Below, piece after piece: positions 10,301 to 23,578 of a stretch of DNA of 64,000 nucleotides. The notes beneath the pieces are model-generated. The model had not been told where the DNA came from and made no database searches. It worked only from the letters and a program-made list of their open reading frames with translations. Positions within the stretch are counted from its first letter, which is position 1; every line of letters starts with the position of its first letter. Source of the DNA: Vanilla planifolia (lineage: Eukaryota; Streptophyta; Magnoliopsida; Asparagales; Orchidaceae); contig CM043869.1 of assembly GCA_023846275.1 (NCBI GenBank), positions 22,857,737-22,921,736 of the forward strand, in the 5' to 3' direction. Both the position numbers and the translations under genes were made by a program.

Positions 10301-12219
10301 TTTAAGTAGGGTCATGTCAAGGAAAACTTGAAATAGTTAAATAGGGGGATTGAGTCAGGTCAAATATATGTATGCACGTAGGGACTTAGGTCATGATCTC
10401 TCAAGAGCAAAAGGAGTAGCCAAACCCTTTAGGTTTCCTTACATATATGAGGAAACTAAGATAAACTACAAACTATTTGTGTAGTTTAACAATGTGGGAC
10501 TAAAGTCATTAGTGCTTGTATGCTTCCAAATTGGGAGCAAATCAATGCCGTCTGATTGTAAATTTTTGTGATCAAATGATAGATATCAAGTTTGTCTTAA
10601 ATAATGATCATGATTCATTTTATCATCTATTCAAAAAATTTGATCGATCGTAATCAATTTTGTTATTTTGAATAGTATATTCCATTTAATCATTCATCAA
10701 ATGATTGAGATTAGCTCCATATTTGTGAATAGTGCTCTTTTGCGTCACACCATCCATCAAGTATATGGGATCTAAAGATCCAGATCAAATCCTACTTGGA
10801 TTAGATCTAGAGCCTTTAATTAATTGTCTGATTAGGTGGCTCTTATTTTGTACAGCAATATCACATGATCGACATTACTCTCGCTAAAAAATAATGTTTC
10901 AAAATGCTATTTGTGTTTGCTTAGAACATTGAGATGCTTGTTTATAATGATTATTTGGGTGACCTATTTCTAGCTATTATAAACATATTATTTTAGCTTA
11001 AAACATTTTAATATAAATAAATAAGTTTTTAGAGTTAGATAATTGATGATTTTACCCTATTAAATCAATATTTTTGAATGAATAGAAAAATTAAAAATTG
11101 TAAATCCAATTTTAATACTTTTATTGGAGCCATATTTGAGACTCATTTTTTCTCCTGTGTTTCTTTTCACCTTCTTCTTGAATCATATGGCTCCTAATTA
11201 TTTCGTTTGAATCTTATAGCTAATATCAACTCAAAGTTTATCACTATTAAATCGACCAATCTAGATCTCGTTTGACATGATCAGATGACCAAGATTAAAT
11301 CCAACTTGATGAGATTGTTTATAACTCATTCTCTTATTCAGTATTAGATTTGAAGGTCTATATTGTCTCTAATTAGATCCAAAGGCCTTGGTTCATCCTG
11401 TAGTCGTTGCATTTGCTATTTCAAAAAATTATTTTAACAATGTTTTAAGCTATTTGGCTACTTTTCAAATAGCTTTCTACACTTTTTAATGACTATAATC
11501 AAAATTATTTTTTTTATAAGTATCTAACAATTGTAATTAGAATAGCTAATAAATGTGAATTAATCTTTTAGATCTCAATAAAGCATTGCTCCATGTTCTA
11601 CTAGCATAAATTCTACTGGTAGCAACTACGACTTCTTCTCAAATCGTCAAATTTTTTCAGCTAAGCCTTGCACGTCTAATCTTTCAAATTCTCATTTCTC
11701 TTATTGAATTTAAGCTCATTGTGTCTTGTTCCATTAATCAACAAGTATAGGAAGTAAACTTTATCAAAATTTTTTCATCTTATTTTATTTTTTTTCTCTT
11801 GGGTTGTGAAGCTTGACATTTGCAAAAGCCTAAGCTTGGTTTGATTTTGTAAAGAATCAGGTTCGGGTTAAGCTCTCAAAAGCCTGGGTTTTAGTTGAAC
11901 CTGCAAAAACTAACAGGTTGGAGGTGAACTGTAAGGAAAAATCTCAAGTTGTAACCTTTTGTCAGTAGTGCTTTTCCCGACCTCGGTTGAGGGCAGATGT
12001 ATGTTTTAATTTAAACCAAACCACCTAAAAATTATGATGTCTCATTTTAATTTTAGTCTTTATTTTTCTTTATCATATTATAAATAATATAAACATATAA
12101 TCAAGGTTTTTTTACAAACATAATTTTTTAAAAATAAATATAATTCAAGAATTAGCAAAAATATTTTAAGACCATAGTATGCCCCATCTTATAAGATTCA
12201 CACACTATTTTTCACTTCA
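7339..12219 (+). repeat. 5' LTR of Copia element A, interrupted
   Basis: The LTR is in two parts, 7,339-7,521 and 9,746-12,219. It aligns with the 3' LTR: 7,339-7,521 with 13,810-13,993, and 9,746-11,165 with about 13,994-15,380. Its last kilobase (11,165-12,219) looks more like solo LTR B (about 8,600-9,740), ending in the same CACTTCA. Families A and B therefore share their 3' portion, or this copy is a recombinant. No primer binding site follows, which fits an internal deletion starting at the LTR edge. Confidence 0.65.
7522..9740 (+). mobile_element. Solo LTR of family B inside the LTR of element A
   Basis: It starts TGTTGGGTCACC and ends TTTTCACTTCA. The flanking 5-mers are AATAG (7,517-7,521) and AACAG (9,741-9,745), a target duplication with one C/T difference. 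Removing the insert and one flank gives a sequence that matches the uninterrupted copy at about 13,980-14,005 base for base in length. No internal region or second LTR is present, so it is a solo LTR of 2,219 bp. The reverse complement of 33,789-35,811 is the same family. Confidence 0.82.
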
Positions 12220-13809
12220 GAGTTTGCATGTGGATCACTTACAAAACTTATGTGATCCTTATTTTTAAGATAAATGGCTTAATCTTCTTGATATATTAGC
12301 TAAAATTATTCAACATCTCTTTAGGAAAATCAATAGATCAAGTTTCTATATGTAGCCTTAATCCTAAATGTTATCTTCCTTAGAAGAATTTTAAGAATAT
12401 GAAGAACTAGATCAAGATGGTCTTCTTATTGGATTATTTAGTTATTGAAGTAAGTAATCTGAATCTATTTAGAATATCATTAAAGTCATGTGCATTTAAT
12501 TAAATTAGCAATTACATGTGAGATAAGTTAAAATACTTTCTAGAATGATTTAAGTTATGAATTCTAGAGAAAGAATTTAAAAGAATTCAACTTGGGGCTT
12601 AATGTGCTAGATAGTGTTCATACATGTTATGTTGTTAAATGATGAAAATTTAATACATAAGTAGTGGTGAGTAGAACCAAAATTAGAAGAAATTTGAGAA
12701 AGTATTATTTTATTATTCCTTCTTGTTGTAGATGGATTTGAAATATTGTATTGTTTGCAAAATATTAAATTCTTTTTACTAAACCATTACATATTAGAAC
12801 CTTTCCCAACTCACATTATTTTTAAGTATGATTAACCCTTTTGAGTGATTATAGAAGGAGAATCTAGTGTTAGAACTTAAGGGGAGTATAGGCTAGATTT
12901 CAAGGAGAGTTAATAAGTTTATCTATGAATTATATTTTTAGTCATTCTTTGTTAAAGCATTCTACAATTTGGATTAAAGAAATAATTTTCTGGTATAAAG
13001 TTAGAATGTTGTTGTTATATTATGAATGAGATTTAGAGTGTCAAACTTTGTTAGTCCATACTATCATGTTAAAAATAAAAACAAATTTATAAATAAACTC
13101 TCTTGGTCTTTATAATTAGAATTAATAACAAGTGATCTACTGATTTGACTAATGAAGAATTAAGTGTAGTACTTAAAACTTAGAGGTGGATATCCATGGT
13201 TTTATCATGTATCCTTTTATCTTTTGAACTTAAAAGGGGGTGAAGCCCTTTGTAAGTATGCTTAACCTTATGGCTTTGTTATATGTTAACTTCTCATAGG
13301 AATTGCTAAAAGCATACATATAAAAAGTGATAGAGTTTAAAATTGTCAATGTTATTAAATTAAACATGGATAGAATGCATATCAACTAATTAGTTTTGTT
13401 ATATTTGTATAAGATTGTTAATATTTTCTAATAAACCTTGATGATTAGCTTTTGTTTAAGCTTATCAATTAAGAAATCCTTTTTGTTTTTAATCTTATTT
13501 TTTTTAAAAAGCTTTATTATTACTTATATCTTTGGTTGTTTTAAGATAAATTATACACAAATAATATTATTGTGTGAGTCCCCTTATTTTTATGTTTTAC
13601 TTTTGATTAATTTTTTGATCATGACAAAAAGGGGAGAGATAGTGAAATGAAAATATTCATTGCATCTAAAGTTTATGTTATCAATTAAATTGATTTCAAA
13701 CATTGAGGGAGAGTCTGAATGTGCGGGTAGAATATGTATGCTTGCATAATTTATATATTTTTATTTTACTATTTTATTAATTATTTTATAATCATCAAAA
13801 AGGAGATAT
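12220..13809 (+). pseudogene. Internal remnant of Copia element A
   Basis: About 1.6 kb of AT-rich sequence lies between the two LTRs. No gag, integrase or reverse transcriptase motif is readable; frames are closed everywhere except a meaningless 70-codon frame at 13,438. Position and the polypurine motifs at its end place it in the long 3' non-pol region typical of SIRE/Maximus elements. Confidence 0.5.
13620..13809 (+). other. Multiple polypurine tracts before the 3' LTR of element A
   Basis: There are three purine-rich motifs in 190 bp: 'gacaaaaaggggagaga' (about 13,622), 'gagggagagtctg' (about 13,704) and 'catcaaaaaggagat' directly before the LTR start. Several polypurine tracts in a row are characteristic of SIRE/Maximus 3' ends; the last one primes plus-strand DNA synthesis. 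Confidence 0.6.
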
Positions 13810-16066
13810 TATTATACCCTTGGTCGTGATATCACTTATTTTATGCTAATGAAATTATTGTATTTGCTTCTTAATATTTTTCTTAAGTATATTATAAGTC
13901 ATACATCTCAAGCTCTTATAAGATCAATTAATTAAAGAGTTTTGACTAGATATCTCACAGAGTAATTCATAAGTGAAATAATGTCAAGTTGTGATAGTGG
14001 CCATGCTCTAGTTGTTGCTTAAATGGCATTAATAGTCATTGTTCAAACTTTTGGTAAGTAGTTAAACATCAAGAACCCATTACCAAGACATTTATTGATT
14101 TGATTATCTATCCTATTACTTATTTATATATGATAAAATTAAGTTGTATAATTTTCTTCATACACATACATGATCAATTCTTTATTTTTTTATCCTAAAT
14201 ATATTCCATCTCATGCATGATAATTGATTCCTTATGCATTATTATTTTAGGAGTTGCAAAAATATTTTTTTAATATCTATAAAAATACTTTAAAACCAAA
14301 GAATAATTAATATAAAAATATTTTAAAAAAAGGTCAAAACTTTTAGCACACAAATCATCTATGTCTAAGAGCACTGCTGGATAGGTTAGGCACAGGTTAG
14401 GAGACTAGTTGAAACCATGACAAGTTAGGCTTAAATTAATCAAGATTTGATCTTAAATCAACTAAGTTTAAATCAGGTTAAGTCATCACTCCTAAACCCA
14501 GTTTAGATAGGGTTGAGTTGGGGAAGACTCAAAATAGTCAACGATTAGGTCAAGTCAGTCCTGTGTATGCATCTAGGTGACATGGGTCATGATCTCCTAG
14601 GAGCACTAGAGGGAAGCCAACCCTTTTAGACTATCTTATAATGTAAAGAAACTAAGATAAATTGTAAATTGTATGTGTACTTTAGTAATGTGGGACTAAA
14701 GTCATTGGCACCTATATGCTTACAAATTAAGAGCAAATCAATGTCATATGATCACTCATTTTCATTATCAAATGATAGAAATCATTCTTATGTCTTAAAT
14801 AATGATCATGATCCATCTTATCATCTATTCAATGAGCATGATTAAATAATTAGAATTGATTTTATCTTTTTGAATAATAAATTCTATCTAATCATCCATC
14901 TCATAAGCCTGATTAAATGACTGAGATCAGCTTTGGCTTTGTGAATAGTGCTCTTGCACATGACACTATCCATCCAATAATGGCATCTAACAATCCATAT
15001 CAAATTCTACTTAGATTAGATTTGGACCCTTCAACTAGTCTTTTGATTGAGCAACTCTTGTTCCACTTGCTCAGATTGAACGATTGATGCCTCACTTAAA
15101 TATAGTATTTTAGAAAGTTGTTTGTATTTGTTTAGAATGTCAAAATACTCATTTGTAATAACTATTTTAGGAAACCCTTTCCTTGTTATTAAAAAATATT
15201 ATTTTAGCCTAAAATGTCTTAGTATAATAAGATGAGCTTTTGGAGTTGTATAGTGGATGATTTTGCCTTATTCATCAATATTTTTAGAAGAGAAGAAAAG
15301 CAAAACTTTATATAATTTGATTTCGATGCCTTTGTTGGAGCCATGTTTGTGACCCATTTTTTCTCTTCTACGCTTCAGCATTCTCTTCAATTACTCATCT
15401 TATTGGTGACTTCTTTATAATTAGTTTTTATTTCTTTATTATCTTTTATTTTTTTTAAAAATATCATATTAATGCAAAATCTTTATTGATTTTTTTTAAT
15501 TAATAACATTAGTACATATCAATAAATCTTTTAATTTAATATTTCAAAACCAGGATCTTTAGATTATTGCAAACTTGTTATATGTGTAATCATTTTTTAT
15601 CATAAATATAATCCATAGACTTGTGCCATACATGCTTTTATAAATGAATAGTAGAATATTATAATTATTTATTATTAAGTACAATGCTTCAATATTGTAA
15701 TTTATTATAATTGAGATTGTGACTATAAACCCATACCTACTATGATAAAAAAACGTGCTTTATAAAGGTTAACTTTACCCATCATAGTGAAAGAGAGTGG
15801 CTTTGATAATAGAATTCTGGTTGGGTTGAATGTGGGAAGATATGGGCATGGGTTAGGTTGAGCCATCTAAAAATCTATTTGTCTTTTTTATTATATAATT
15901 TATGATATATTTTTATTTAATAATATTTAATTAAAAAAATATAAAAAAATATATAAATAATTTTTATCAAGCATAAAACATTTTATTAAAAAACACTTTT
16001 AAAAATAATGAGTTTAAAAGCACAATTCACCCTTTCTTGTGCATTAGCCCAACACATATTACATCA
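13810..16066 (+). repeat. 3' LTR of Copia element A
   Basis: Direct-repeat partner of the 5' LTR. Sequence at about 13,990-15,380 aligns with 9,746-11,165, including the 'aatgtgggactaaagtcatt' block. The first bases are TATTATACCC, decayed from TGTTGTACCC. The middle (about 15,400-15,800) has no counterpart in the 5' copy. The end (CACAATTCACC...ACATCA) matches the CACCCGCCTCTTGTG...CACTTCA end of family B. No promoter elements can be named. Confidence 0.65.
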
Positions 16067-18081
16067 CTAGTTTCTTAAGAGAAATGGATGACACATCAAT
16101 ATTTAATATACCATATGTTCTGCTTATGAGCAAGGAATAAGGAGAGTTGCAACTTTTCTTTTAGACTCACATATAATGCCTTATGGAGAGTGTACCATAC
16201 ATTTAGCTTTAAGAGTAGATCACAATATCTTGGAATGGTCTATTCATTCCACTACTAGACAATGCTAAGAGAGCTTAACATACCATTAAATAGGATGCAT
16301 GAATGGTACACTAACATGGTTATGAATAGTAATTTTTAGCAAAATTTTAGGAAATTAAGTTTCCTTGTTTGTGAGTTTCAAAAAGAGAACATATATTATT
16401 TGAAAAATTAAGGAAAGGAATCTTTAAAAATGCTAAGAATTATGAATTCATTGTAATTAAAAAATATACCTATATTGATAATTGAAATGGATTTTTGTTA
16501 GAAATTAAATGGAGTAGACAAAGAAAAAGAAATAGCTGTGGAAGATGCATCTCATAACCATTAGGTTAGCAAATTAAGATAACTATGACATAAATAGGAT
16601 AATTGTTAAATTATCATAAATTATCACTATAATATGTGATGTGATAAGATGTGATTAGCACATTATATGGTATTAATTGATTTTTTTATGATCTAATTGA
16701 TGAGATAGTATGCTGGCATATGCTATATTGCTATGAGTATTAGAGCATAAAATGAGAAAGAAAAAAATATGAAGGTTGAATGAAATAAAAATAATTGATT
16801 GAAAATATAAATGTTTGTTATATAGGTCAATAATCTATTGATCATAATAAATATAGATTGAAAAGATGTTAAGATTTTATTTATGATCTTATTTAATGAA
16901 AACCCAATATATTGTAATCATACATATTATTGTTAGTACCTTAATATATGGTAATTATAAATAGAGACTTAAGGTATCGTTAATATTTTGTGTCAGATGT
17001 TATCAAGCAAAGGTTTCATGATTGAGAGGACATTAGACCTCATCCTTAATATCTTTAATGCCAATGTATGGTGACAATAGCTAAAGACTTGTTTATGTTA
17101 ATACTTTTATACAAGATAATGATAAATGAGAGAAAGATGTTTTAGTTCCTAGCTAATTATTGATAGAGGTTTAAAGATATGATTGATAGCACAAGGGCAG
17201 GATACAAATAGGATCCCATTAAGTGAGGTTATTAGTCATATAGAAAGGTTAGAACACTAATGATAAAAAAAGTAAAACATAAAAAGATGAAAAAGGATAT
17301 AAAATATGAAAAATAATAAAAGAAAGAGATGAATATGATATTAGTATTGTTTGAAGATTATATGCATACACATGTATGATGCATATGAGCATATAGGCAT
17401 TGATTTCAAAATATTACTACAAATATCATGCATTCCTATTAGTGCTTCTTCTATTACTTACATGCTACATATAATGTTTTTATACTATTTTATCTATTTG
17501 TTGCTATTGTTCTACCTATTGAGTATATTATTTTTATTATCTACTTATATTATTGGTTAATTTGTTGACTTAAATGATTTCTAGTGATATTTGTCTCTTT
17601 GGCATATGATTTAAAGAGAGAGAGTATTTTTATTTTGTGAGCTCTTTGAGGATGTTTTTATGAGATATTTGTATCCTTATGACATTTTTGTATAAGACCA
17701 TTATGTTAACTTTGTCGATGCTTTGGTAGCTTTGAGATTTTTTACATAGTTCTTATTTCAATTTCTTTATTTACCATGGATTATGGATTTGTGATGTTTT
17801 CCATTATCCCCATTTGATTTTTAAGTTGCATCCTCAGCAAGTTTTTGTTTTTTTTACTTTGTTGAAGCTTGGTATTTTGGTATGTCTAAGCATGTTATCA
17901 GGTTATTTTATTTGGTTGTCCAAGCTAGGTGTGACAACATCGATATGAAGTTTACCAAAACTAGATGTTATCTATAATATTTTGACCAAGGTATCCTGAT
18001 ATTCTAATCATTTTTCTCTTCATTTAACTTCCTTCTTTAAACAGCTCTTACTTGTTGTAACTACTTTGTGCACCTGATGAG
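16067..18081. other. AT-rich intergenic DNA
   Basis: No gene. Several ACCATAC/ACCATATG-like words occur at about 16,105-16,290 and recur in the LTR at 19,210-19,530. Apart from these, no structure was recognised. Confidence 0.4.
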
Positions 18082-18086
18082 TTCAT

Positions 18087-20042
18087 TGTTGGTCCATAAT
18101 AGACTCAAGAGAGAGGTGAATTAAGTAGAATAATTTTTCAAAATTTTAACGTTAAAAGATGCAAAACAATCTTTGCACTAGATAAGATTCACACCACTCC
18201 TAGAATAGTTATAATAGGAAAGCGCAAGAAAATGAAAATGACAACATTTTTTTAGTGCATTGGTTTATACCTAATGAAACTATATCCACTTCTGATCTAA
18301 TTAGACTCTAGACTTCTCTTTTTTTAATTCCTTTGTCACATTTGGTAGAGTAACCATTCAACATTTCTTTTGTCTTTTTATAGGGCTCAAACTTAAGCTA
18401 GTTTTTTCCAAGGCTCAAACCTAAGTTTTTTTATAATGATCAAACCTAACTTGGTTAACCTAACCTATTATTTTTTCCAAGGTTTTGACGTAACGTTACT
18501 TAGGTCTCTTCAAGGCTTGGCCCAGTTTAGCTTTTTACATGGCTCGATTCTAACCTCACATGGCTCTTTTCAAGACTTTAAACCATTTTTAGTTTTTTTG
18601 GGCACAAAATTGATCCTTTGATCTTTTCTAGGTTTAAACTGACAATATGATTGGGTCTTTTCTAATGCTAAAACTCATCCTTACTTGGGTTTTCAAAGCT
18701 AAAACCTAAATTTTAGAAATTTATCAAAAAATAGATAACCCAACCCAACAAAACACACTTCTCTTAGAGCAACATTATAGATTTCTTATATTAATAACGA
18801 ATATGGACCAAGAATGTCATGAATGCAATTATGAAACATGCTTATTGAATTAAAACTTCAAGAATGAGAATTTTGCGCACAAGGGTTTCCTTGGAGTGCC
18901 ACACAAGGCTCTAATTGTATGATGAAATTTTAATAAATCAATTGAAGAGTTTCAAGGGTAAAAGTAAAAATAAGATGATATTCCAAAAATTGAGTATTGC
19001 ATTAATGCACTATGCTTTCAAGGACTATCTACAAATGTTCTACTTAGTTATGATTCTTAGATCATCCTAGGCTTTTCCATATGACATTTGGTTGTTAATT
19101 TAACCTAATAACCCACTAAACATCATTAAAAATGCCTTTAAACATCTAGGAGAAAAATTTCTTAAAACAATGGTAAAATGTAATAATTGCTAACCTCCTT
19201 CTTAAACTAGATGTATGGTAATTTAATTTTAATGTACCATATGCAAATCTATATTTTATGCTTTTCTTATTATAAATACATTATTCCTTTCCTATATACC
19301 ATACATTTTCCACAAGACATATCATACATATAAAATCACACACCATATGCAATTATCAAGTTAGCACACTTGTTGCTAACTTGTGTTTCTTGTATCTTTT
19401 GTTCAAATGGATATAGTTTACATGAGTCTTGACTAAGGCTTTCTCCCCAATGTACCATACATCTCAAGTGGGTTTCTTGAGAAGTATGAATAGCATATCA
19501 TACATTGGTTGTTCACTTACCATATATCATATTCAATTTTTTTTTATTTCAAAACTTTCTCAAGTAATTACAAATGGATTATGATGGTGCAAACAAAAAC
19601 TTTATTTTTTAATTAATTTTGAGAAGAAATGATGCATGCATATTCATTGAGTTATATAAGATCAATTTATAGGAATCTAGCCATACTTTTTTTTTTCCAA
19701 AAGTTGATCTTGTGATCTTCTTTGCTTGGAAAAATATTCTTCATGCTTCAAGTCTTCTTATAAGCTTCTTAAGTCTCCTTGAAATCTTCTTAAGCCTTCT
19801 TGACATCACCAACTCTTTTTCACCTCACCAAGTCTTCTTGAGCTCTTTCTTGAGTGTATTCTTTATATGGTTACTTTAGATTTACTTGTGCTTATCATAT
19901 GCAACCTTGAATTCATTTTAAATCTCACATAATTACCTGGCTCTATGAAATCTTTGTAAACTAGATAATCACATAAGTGTCTCACATGGTTAAAGTGTTA
20001 TCATCAAAATTTATCTGTGAACTACTTAAAGCTAATGGGACA
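18087..20042 (-). repeat. 3' LTR of Copia element C
   Basis: On the plus strand it starts TGTTGGTCCATAATAG and ends GGGACA. Right after it, 'aataatccctctttttttatgat' is the complement of a decayed AAAAAGGGGGAGATT polypurine tract, which sets the LTR edge. It contains imperfect 'ggctcaaacctaac' repeats (about 18,375-18,720) and a cluster of ACCATAY words (19,210-19,530). Confidence 0.75.
18375..18720. repeat. Imperfect minisatellite in LTR C
   Basis: Degenerate tandem units of roughly 25-40 bp are built on 'tttttccaaggctcaaacctaac'. The matching part of the other LTR (about 23,880-24,220) has the same kind of array with different unit sequence, so the array was already in the LTR before insertion. 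Confidence 0.6.
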
Positions 20043-20179
20043 AATAATCCCTCTTTTTTTATGATTGTGACCATTTAAGGTTGAAATATAAAATAAAGTA
20101 AAAACACAAAATTTTTAATGTTGAATAACCAATTGTTGAATAATTACAATGTTACTAGCACAATATTCAATGATCAATT

Positions 20180-20345
20180 AATCATACCAAATGTTAGAAT
20201 TGGTGTTATTATACCAAATGTTAGCTAACTTATTGACACCAAATGTTAAAGAAAAGATATAAATAAAAATTATTATATTATTTATTATACCAATTGTTAA
20301 AAAATGGCACATTGAATTTGATTATACTAATTGTTAATATTGTAG
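20180..20345. repeat. Short interspersed tandem motif ATACCAAATGTTA
   Basis: The 13-bp motif ATACCAAATGTTA and near variants (ACACCAAATGTTA, ATACCAATTGTTA, ATACTAATTGTTA) occur five times in 165 bp, inside the internal region of element C near its polypurine tract. No function is apparent. Confidence 0.6.
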
Positions 20346-22079
20346 GTCATTTTATAGCTCTATACTAAATAATGCAAATGAAAATAAATTTTATAGTTAT
20401 TCAATAGCACCTACTTACCATGTGCATCAAATTTACATCAATTATACTATAGTACACCTAAAATTATGCTTCCACTTTTATTCTCATTTTAATTTTTTCT
20501 TTCATTTTTTTCTCATTTTATTTTCATAGACTTATTCTTTTCTCCCCCCTTGTCATCATTAAACGATATCCTAATAGGAGGGATCTAACATTCTTAATTT
20601 CTTTAGAACATCTAACTTCACTTAAAAATCAAATATGAAAATAAAGGAGAAACTATAGATAATCTTTCTCTATTTTGGATTTCTTCTCCATAGGTATCAT
20701 CAAAATAAAAATGTCTTAGATCTCAACCATATAATGGCAAGTTTATCATGAATTTCTTCTTCATTAATTTCTAAGTAAAGCTCTTCAAAATATTATGAAA
20801 TTCATCTTAAGTGGAATTTCATTAAAAAAATAAGATTCTTAATTTTTTTATCCCCAATTTTAATAAGGATAGACATAAATTTTGTGGCTTCTTTTTTTAG
20901 GATAAGTATATATCAAACAATAATGTGTTAAGTTCTGAGTCAAAATATCAAAGTTGAAGATAATTTGAATTGATATCAAATATTCAAAATTTTGAACCTA
21001 AGGGGTTATGCTATAATAATCTTACTTTTATTCAAATAAAATAATATCCCAAGGATTCACTTGTGGGAATATATTTTAATGATTTTGTTAGAAGAAATGT
21101 TGTATGATATTCTAAGCTTAAGAAAATGTTTATAATATTTAAAACATCATTCTTTTATTTTTAAATTCAAATAGAGTTCTTCGAAAATTAAATTTATCTA
21201 AGGATTTAAGGACATTTTTTCCCAACTTTTAGAGTTTTTAATTATAAGTCATATGTAAGCAATATTAATAATATTTAAAAAAAGTTTTCATGAAAATAAT
21301 GTTTAATCTAGTTATTATAAATTATTTTGGATAATTAATTAATTATAATTATTAATTAGTATTGCTAGCTATAGACATTATAGTAGAGGAAAGACATGAT
21401 CAATTCTCTAACCGGGCCCTAAAGTCATATAATTATGAGCCTTTATGATAATATATAGTTTTAATCTACTATTAAGTAATCCATGACTAATATATTCATA
21501 ATTTCTTATATATCCAAGTATATTTAATTTATAATACTTGAATTTTTTAATTTTGAATTCAAAATTTGGTTAGTTGTTTTTAATCTTAGAAGGTTAAGAT
21601 TCAAGCTTATTGAATAGTGAACATGAATTTCAAGAATATCTTTACAAAGGGATTTTGAAATGTTAAAAAGAGAATTTTTAATTTTAAAAAGTATTGTATA
21701 TAATTTTTATTCAATTTTTTGAATTTTCTTAAGGATTGCAATTAATTTTAATGATCTTTTTATTTCTAATTCCTTAATGTTTTAAAGGTTTTAAAATAAT
21801 ATTTGCATTATATATCTCTTTGAGCACCTAAGAACCATTGGTTCTATGATTTTAGTTTGGAGGCACACCTACTCAAACAACTTTCATTTTTTGTTTTAGT
21901 TCAAATCATGTTTAGTACACCTAAATTAATGTTAAATTTGCTAAGATCTTTAGGTATTCAAGAATATTTAGGCTTACTTAACTTAATAGCATTCTTAAAA
22001 TAACAAGCATAAGAAGCATGTCCTATTTTATTATAATAATTGACTCTAACATTAAGGGTAGAATTCATAAACTTCTAAG

Positions 22080-23524
22080 TATTTATAATATAATATTTAG
22101 TATAAGAATTCCTAACATTTTTTGAATTCTTGTATGAAAAATTTCAATTTTGTGCATGAAGATAACTAGATTTTTCATATGTGTTACATGTGAGACATCT
22201 AAAGCACATACACCATGAGAAATCTTAGATTTTTCAACCATAACAATAGGATCTCTCAACATATCATTTTCTTTGAAAATGAATGCAACCTTAGCCAAGG
22301 CATCTTCACTAATGGATTTTGATAAGTTTATTTTAGTTTGAAAATGCTCACACAAACCAATATAGTAATTATGTTTTGTTTAAGAGCATCATGGGAAGAA
22401 CACAAATCAAGAAGTTCTTGTTTTTCAAGTTTACGTTTTTTTTGTGAAAGTTGAATGCTCCTTTTTCAAGTGTTTATATTCACCAAACAATTTGGAAATG
22501 ATACCTTCAATTCATTACAAGAAAGATTGGGCTCATAACCACCCCTAAATTAGGTTTGAGATCTTAATCCATCAAGAAAATGTTGGAATCCTTATCACTT
22601 GGTTCACGTTTTGATGAGCCATCCTCATCGAAGTTTCTCGAAGTTTCCACCATGGCATTCTTCTTCTTTTTTTTGGATTAGTAGTTGTAGATACATGTGT
22701 CTAAGTTTGTTTCATTCATAGAAAACAAGTATCTCCTTCTCCTTCTTTCTTGAAGATTTCATCTGATGTGGTTTAGCATTAAATTTCTAACTTTTTTTGT
22801 TGTACTTGTGTATTTCTTGAAGTTGTACCAATCTCTTTATAAGTTAAGAAATTTCTTGTTTTGGATCCACATTTTCATCATCTGATGTACTTGGAGAGTA
22901 TGAAACTTTAAGTGAAATTAATTTCTTCTTCTTTTAGTATACTTCTTCTTAAACCTCCCATTGCTTTATACTTATTCATGAGCAATCAAAAGACCATATT
23001 AGCATTCCTAAGGATTAGTTGATTAAATTATTAAGTATGCTTCTTAGAATCTTACTCACTAATTCATGATTAGTGAAATATTTACTATGAGATTGTCAAT
23101 CATTAGTAATATTGGTAAATGTATTAATCAACTCTAAAATGGACTCTTGATGTTTTGTTGTTCATAATCATAGTTAAGTACATTAATGTTAGATTTACAA
23201 ACTTCATTAGTACCTTCATAAGTTATCACTAGTGTGTCCCATTTTTTCTTGCCCATGTTAATCATGCATACTTTAAGGTAATCATCTAGTGAGCGCAATA
23301 GAAGCAATAATGGCTTTAGCAATCAACTCATCAAGAGAGATATCCATTTGAAACAACTCATGAAAGGTTTTTTTCTATAATATTTTGAATTTTGAATCAA
23401 TGAGTTATAGAAAATGAGTCATTCTCATCCTTAGAAAGGAGACAGGTATTTATCAAAAAGGGGTGGTTTGATGGTTGATTTACATTCAAGTACATTTGCA
23501 TTGGGTAGAAATGTGCTTGCCATT
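22080..23524 (-). pseudogene. Copia (SIRE-type) gag pseudogene
   Basis: Read from 23,524 leftwards, pieces of a SIRE-type gag are clear. The start MASTFLPNANVLE is followed by STIKPPLFDKY, the usual 'RPPLFNGTNY' region. MGKKKWDTLVITYEGTNEV (about 23,190-23,260) corresponds to the 'AKEMWDTL-EGTNEV' block of the UBN2 gag domain. SILELINTFTNITND and NHELVSKILRS correspond to the 'F..I.NDL...GK.Y...E.V.KILRSLP' block. The C-terminal part continues to about 22,083 as coiled-coil-like sequence. Gag forms the particle core of the retrotransposon. Several stops and frameshifts separate the blocks and the zinc knuckle was not found, so no functional protein is expected. Confidence 0.75.
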
Positions 23525-23560
23525 TTGGGAGATTCTCTTTTATTTAAAACCTGTTAAAGC

Positions 23561-23578
23561 CTTTGTTGTGATATGAAA
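23561..23578 (-). other. Decayed primer binding site of element C
   Basis: On the minus strand the sequence reads TTCATATCACAACAAAGG. It aligns with TTGGTATCAGAGCAAAGG, the usual SIRE junction, with G-to-A type changes. It lies between the LTR end and the gag start, as expected. Confidence 0.6.

Larger units (their letters stand above)
7339..16066 (+). mobile_element. SIRE/Maximus-like Copia element A, internally deleted
   Basis: Two related long direct repeats flank a 1.6-kb internal remnant. Both repeats begin with a TGTTGTACCC-type start (7,339 and 13,810). The right one follows a decayed 'catcaaaaagggggagatt'-type polypurine tract, the hallmark of the 3' end of SIRE/Maximus Copia elements. 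Almost all of gag-pol has been lost. The left LTR is interrupted by the solo LTR at 7,522-9,740. The flanking 5-mers (GTGGT at 7,334-7,338; CTAGT after 16,066) do not match well, so the outer ends are less certain than those of element C. Confidence 0.7.
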
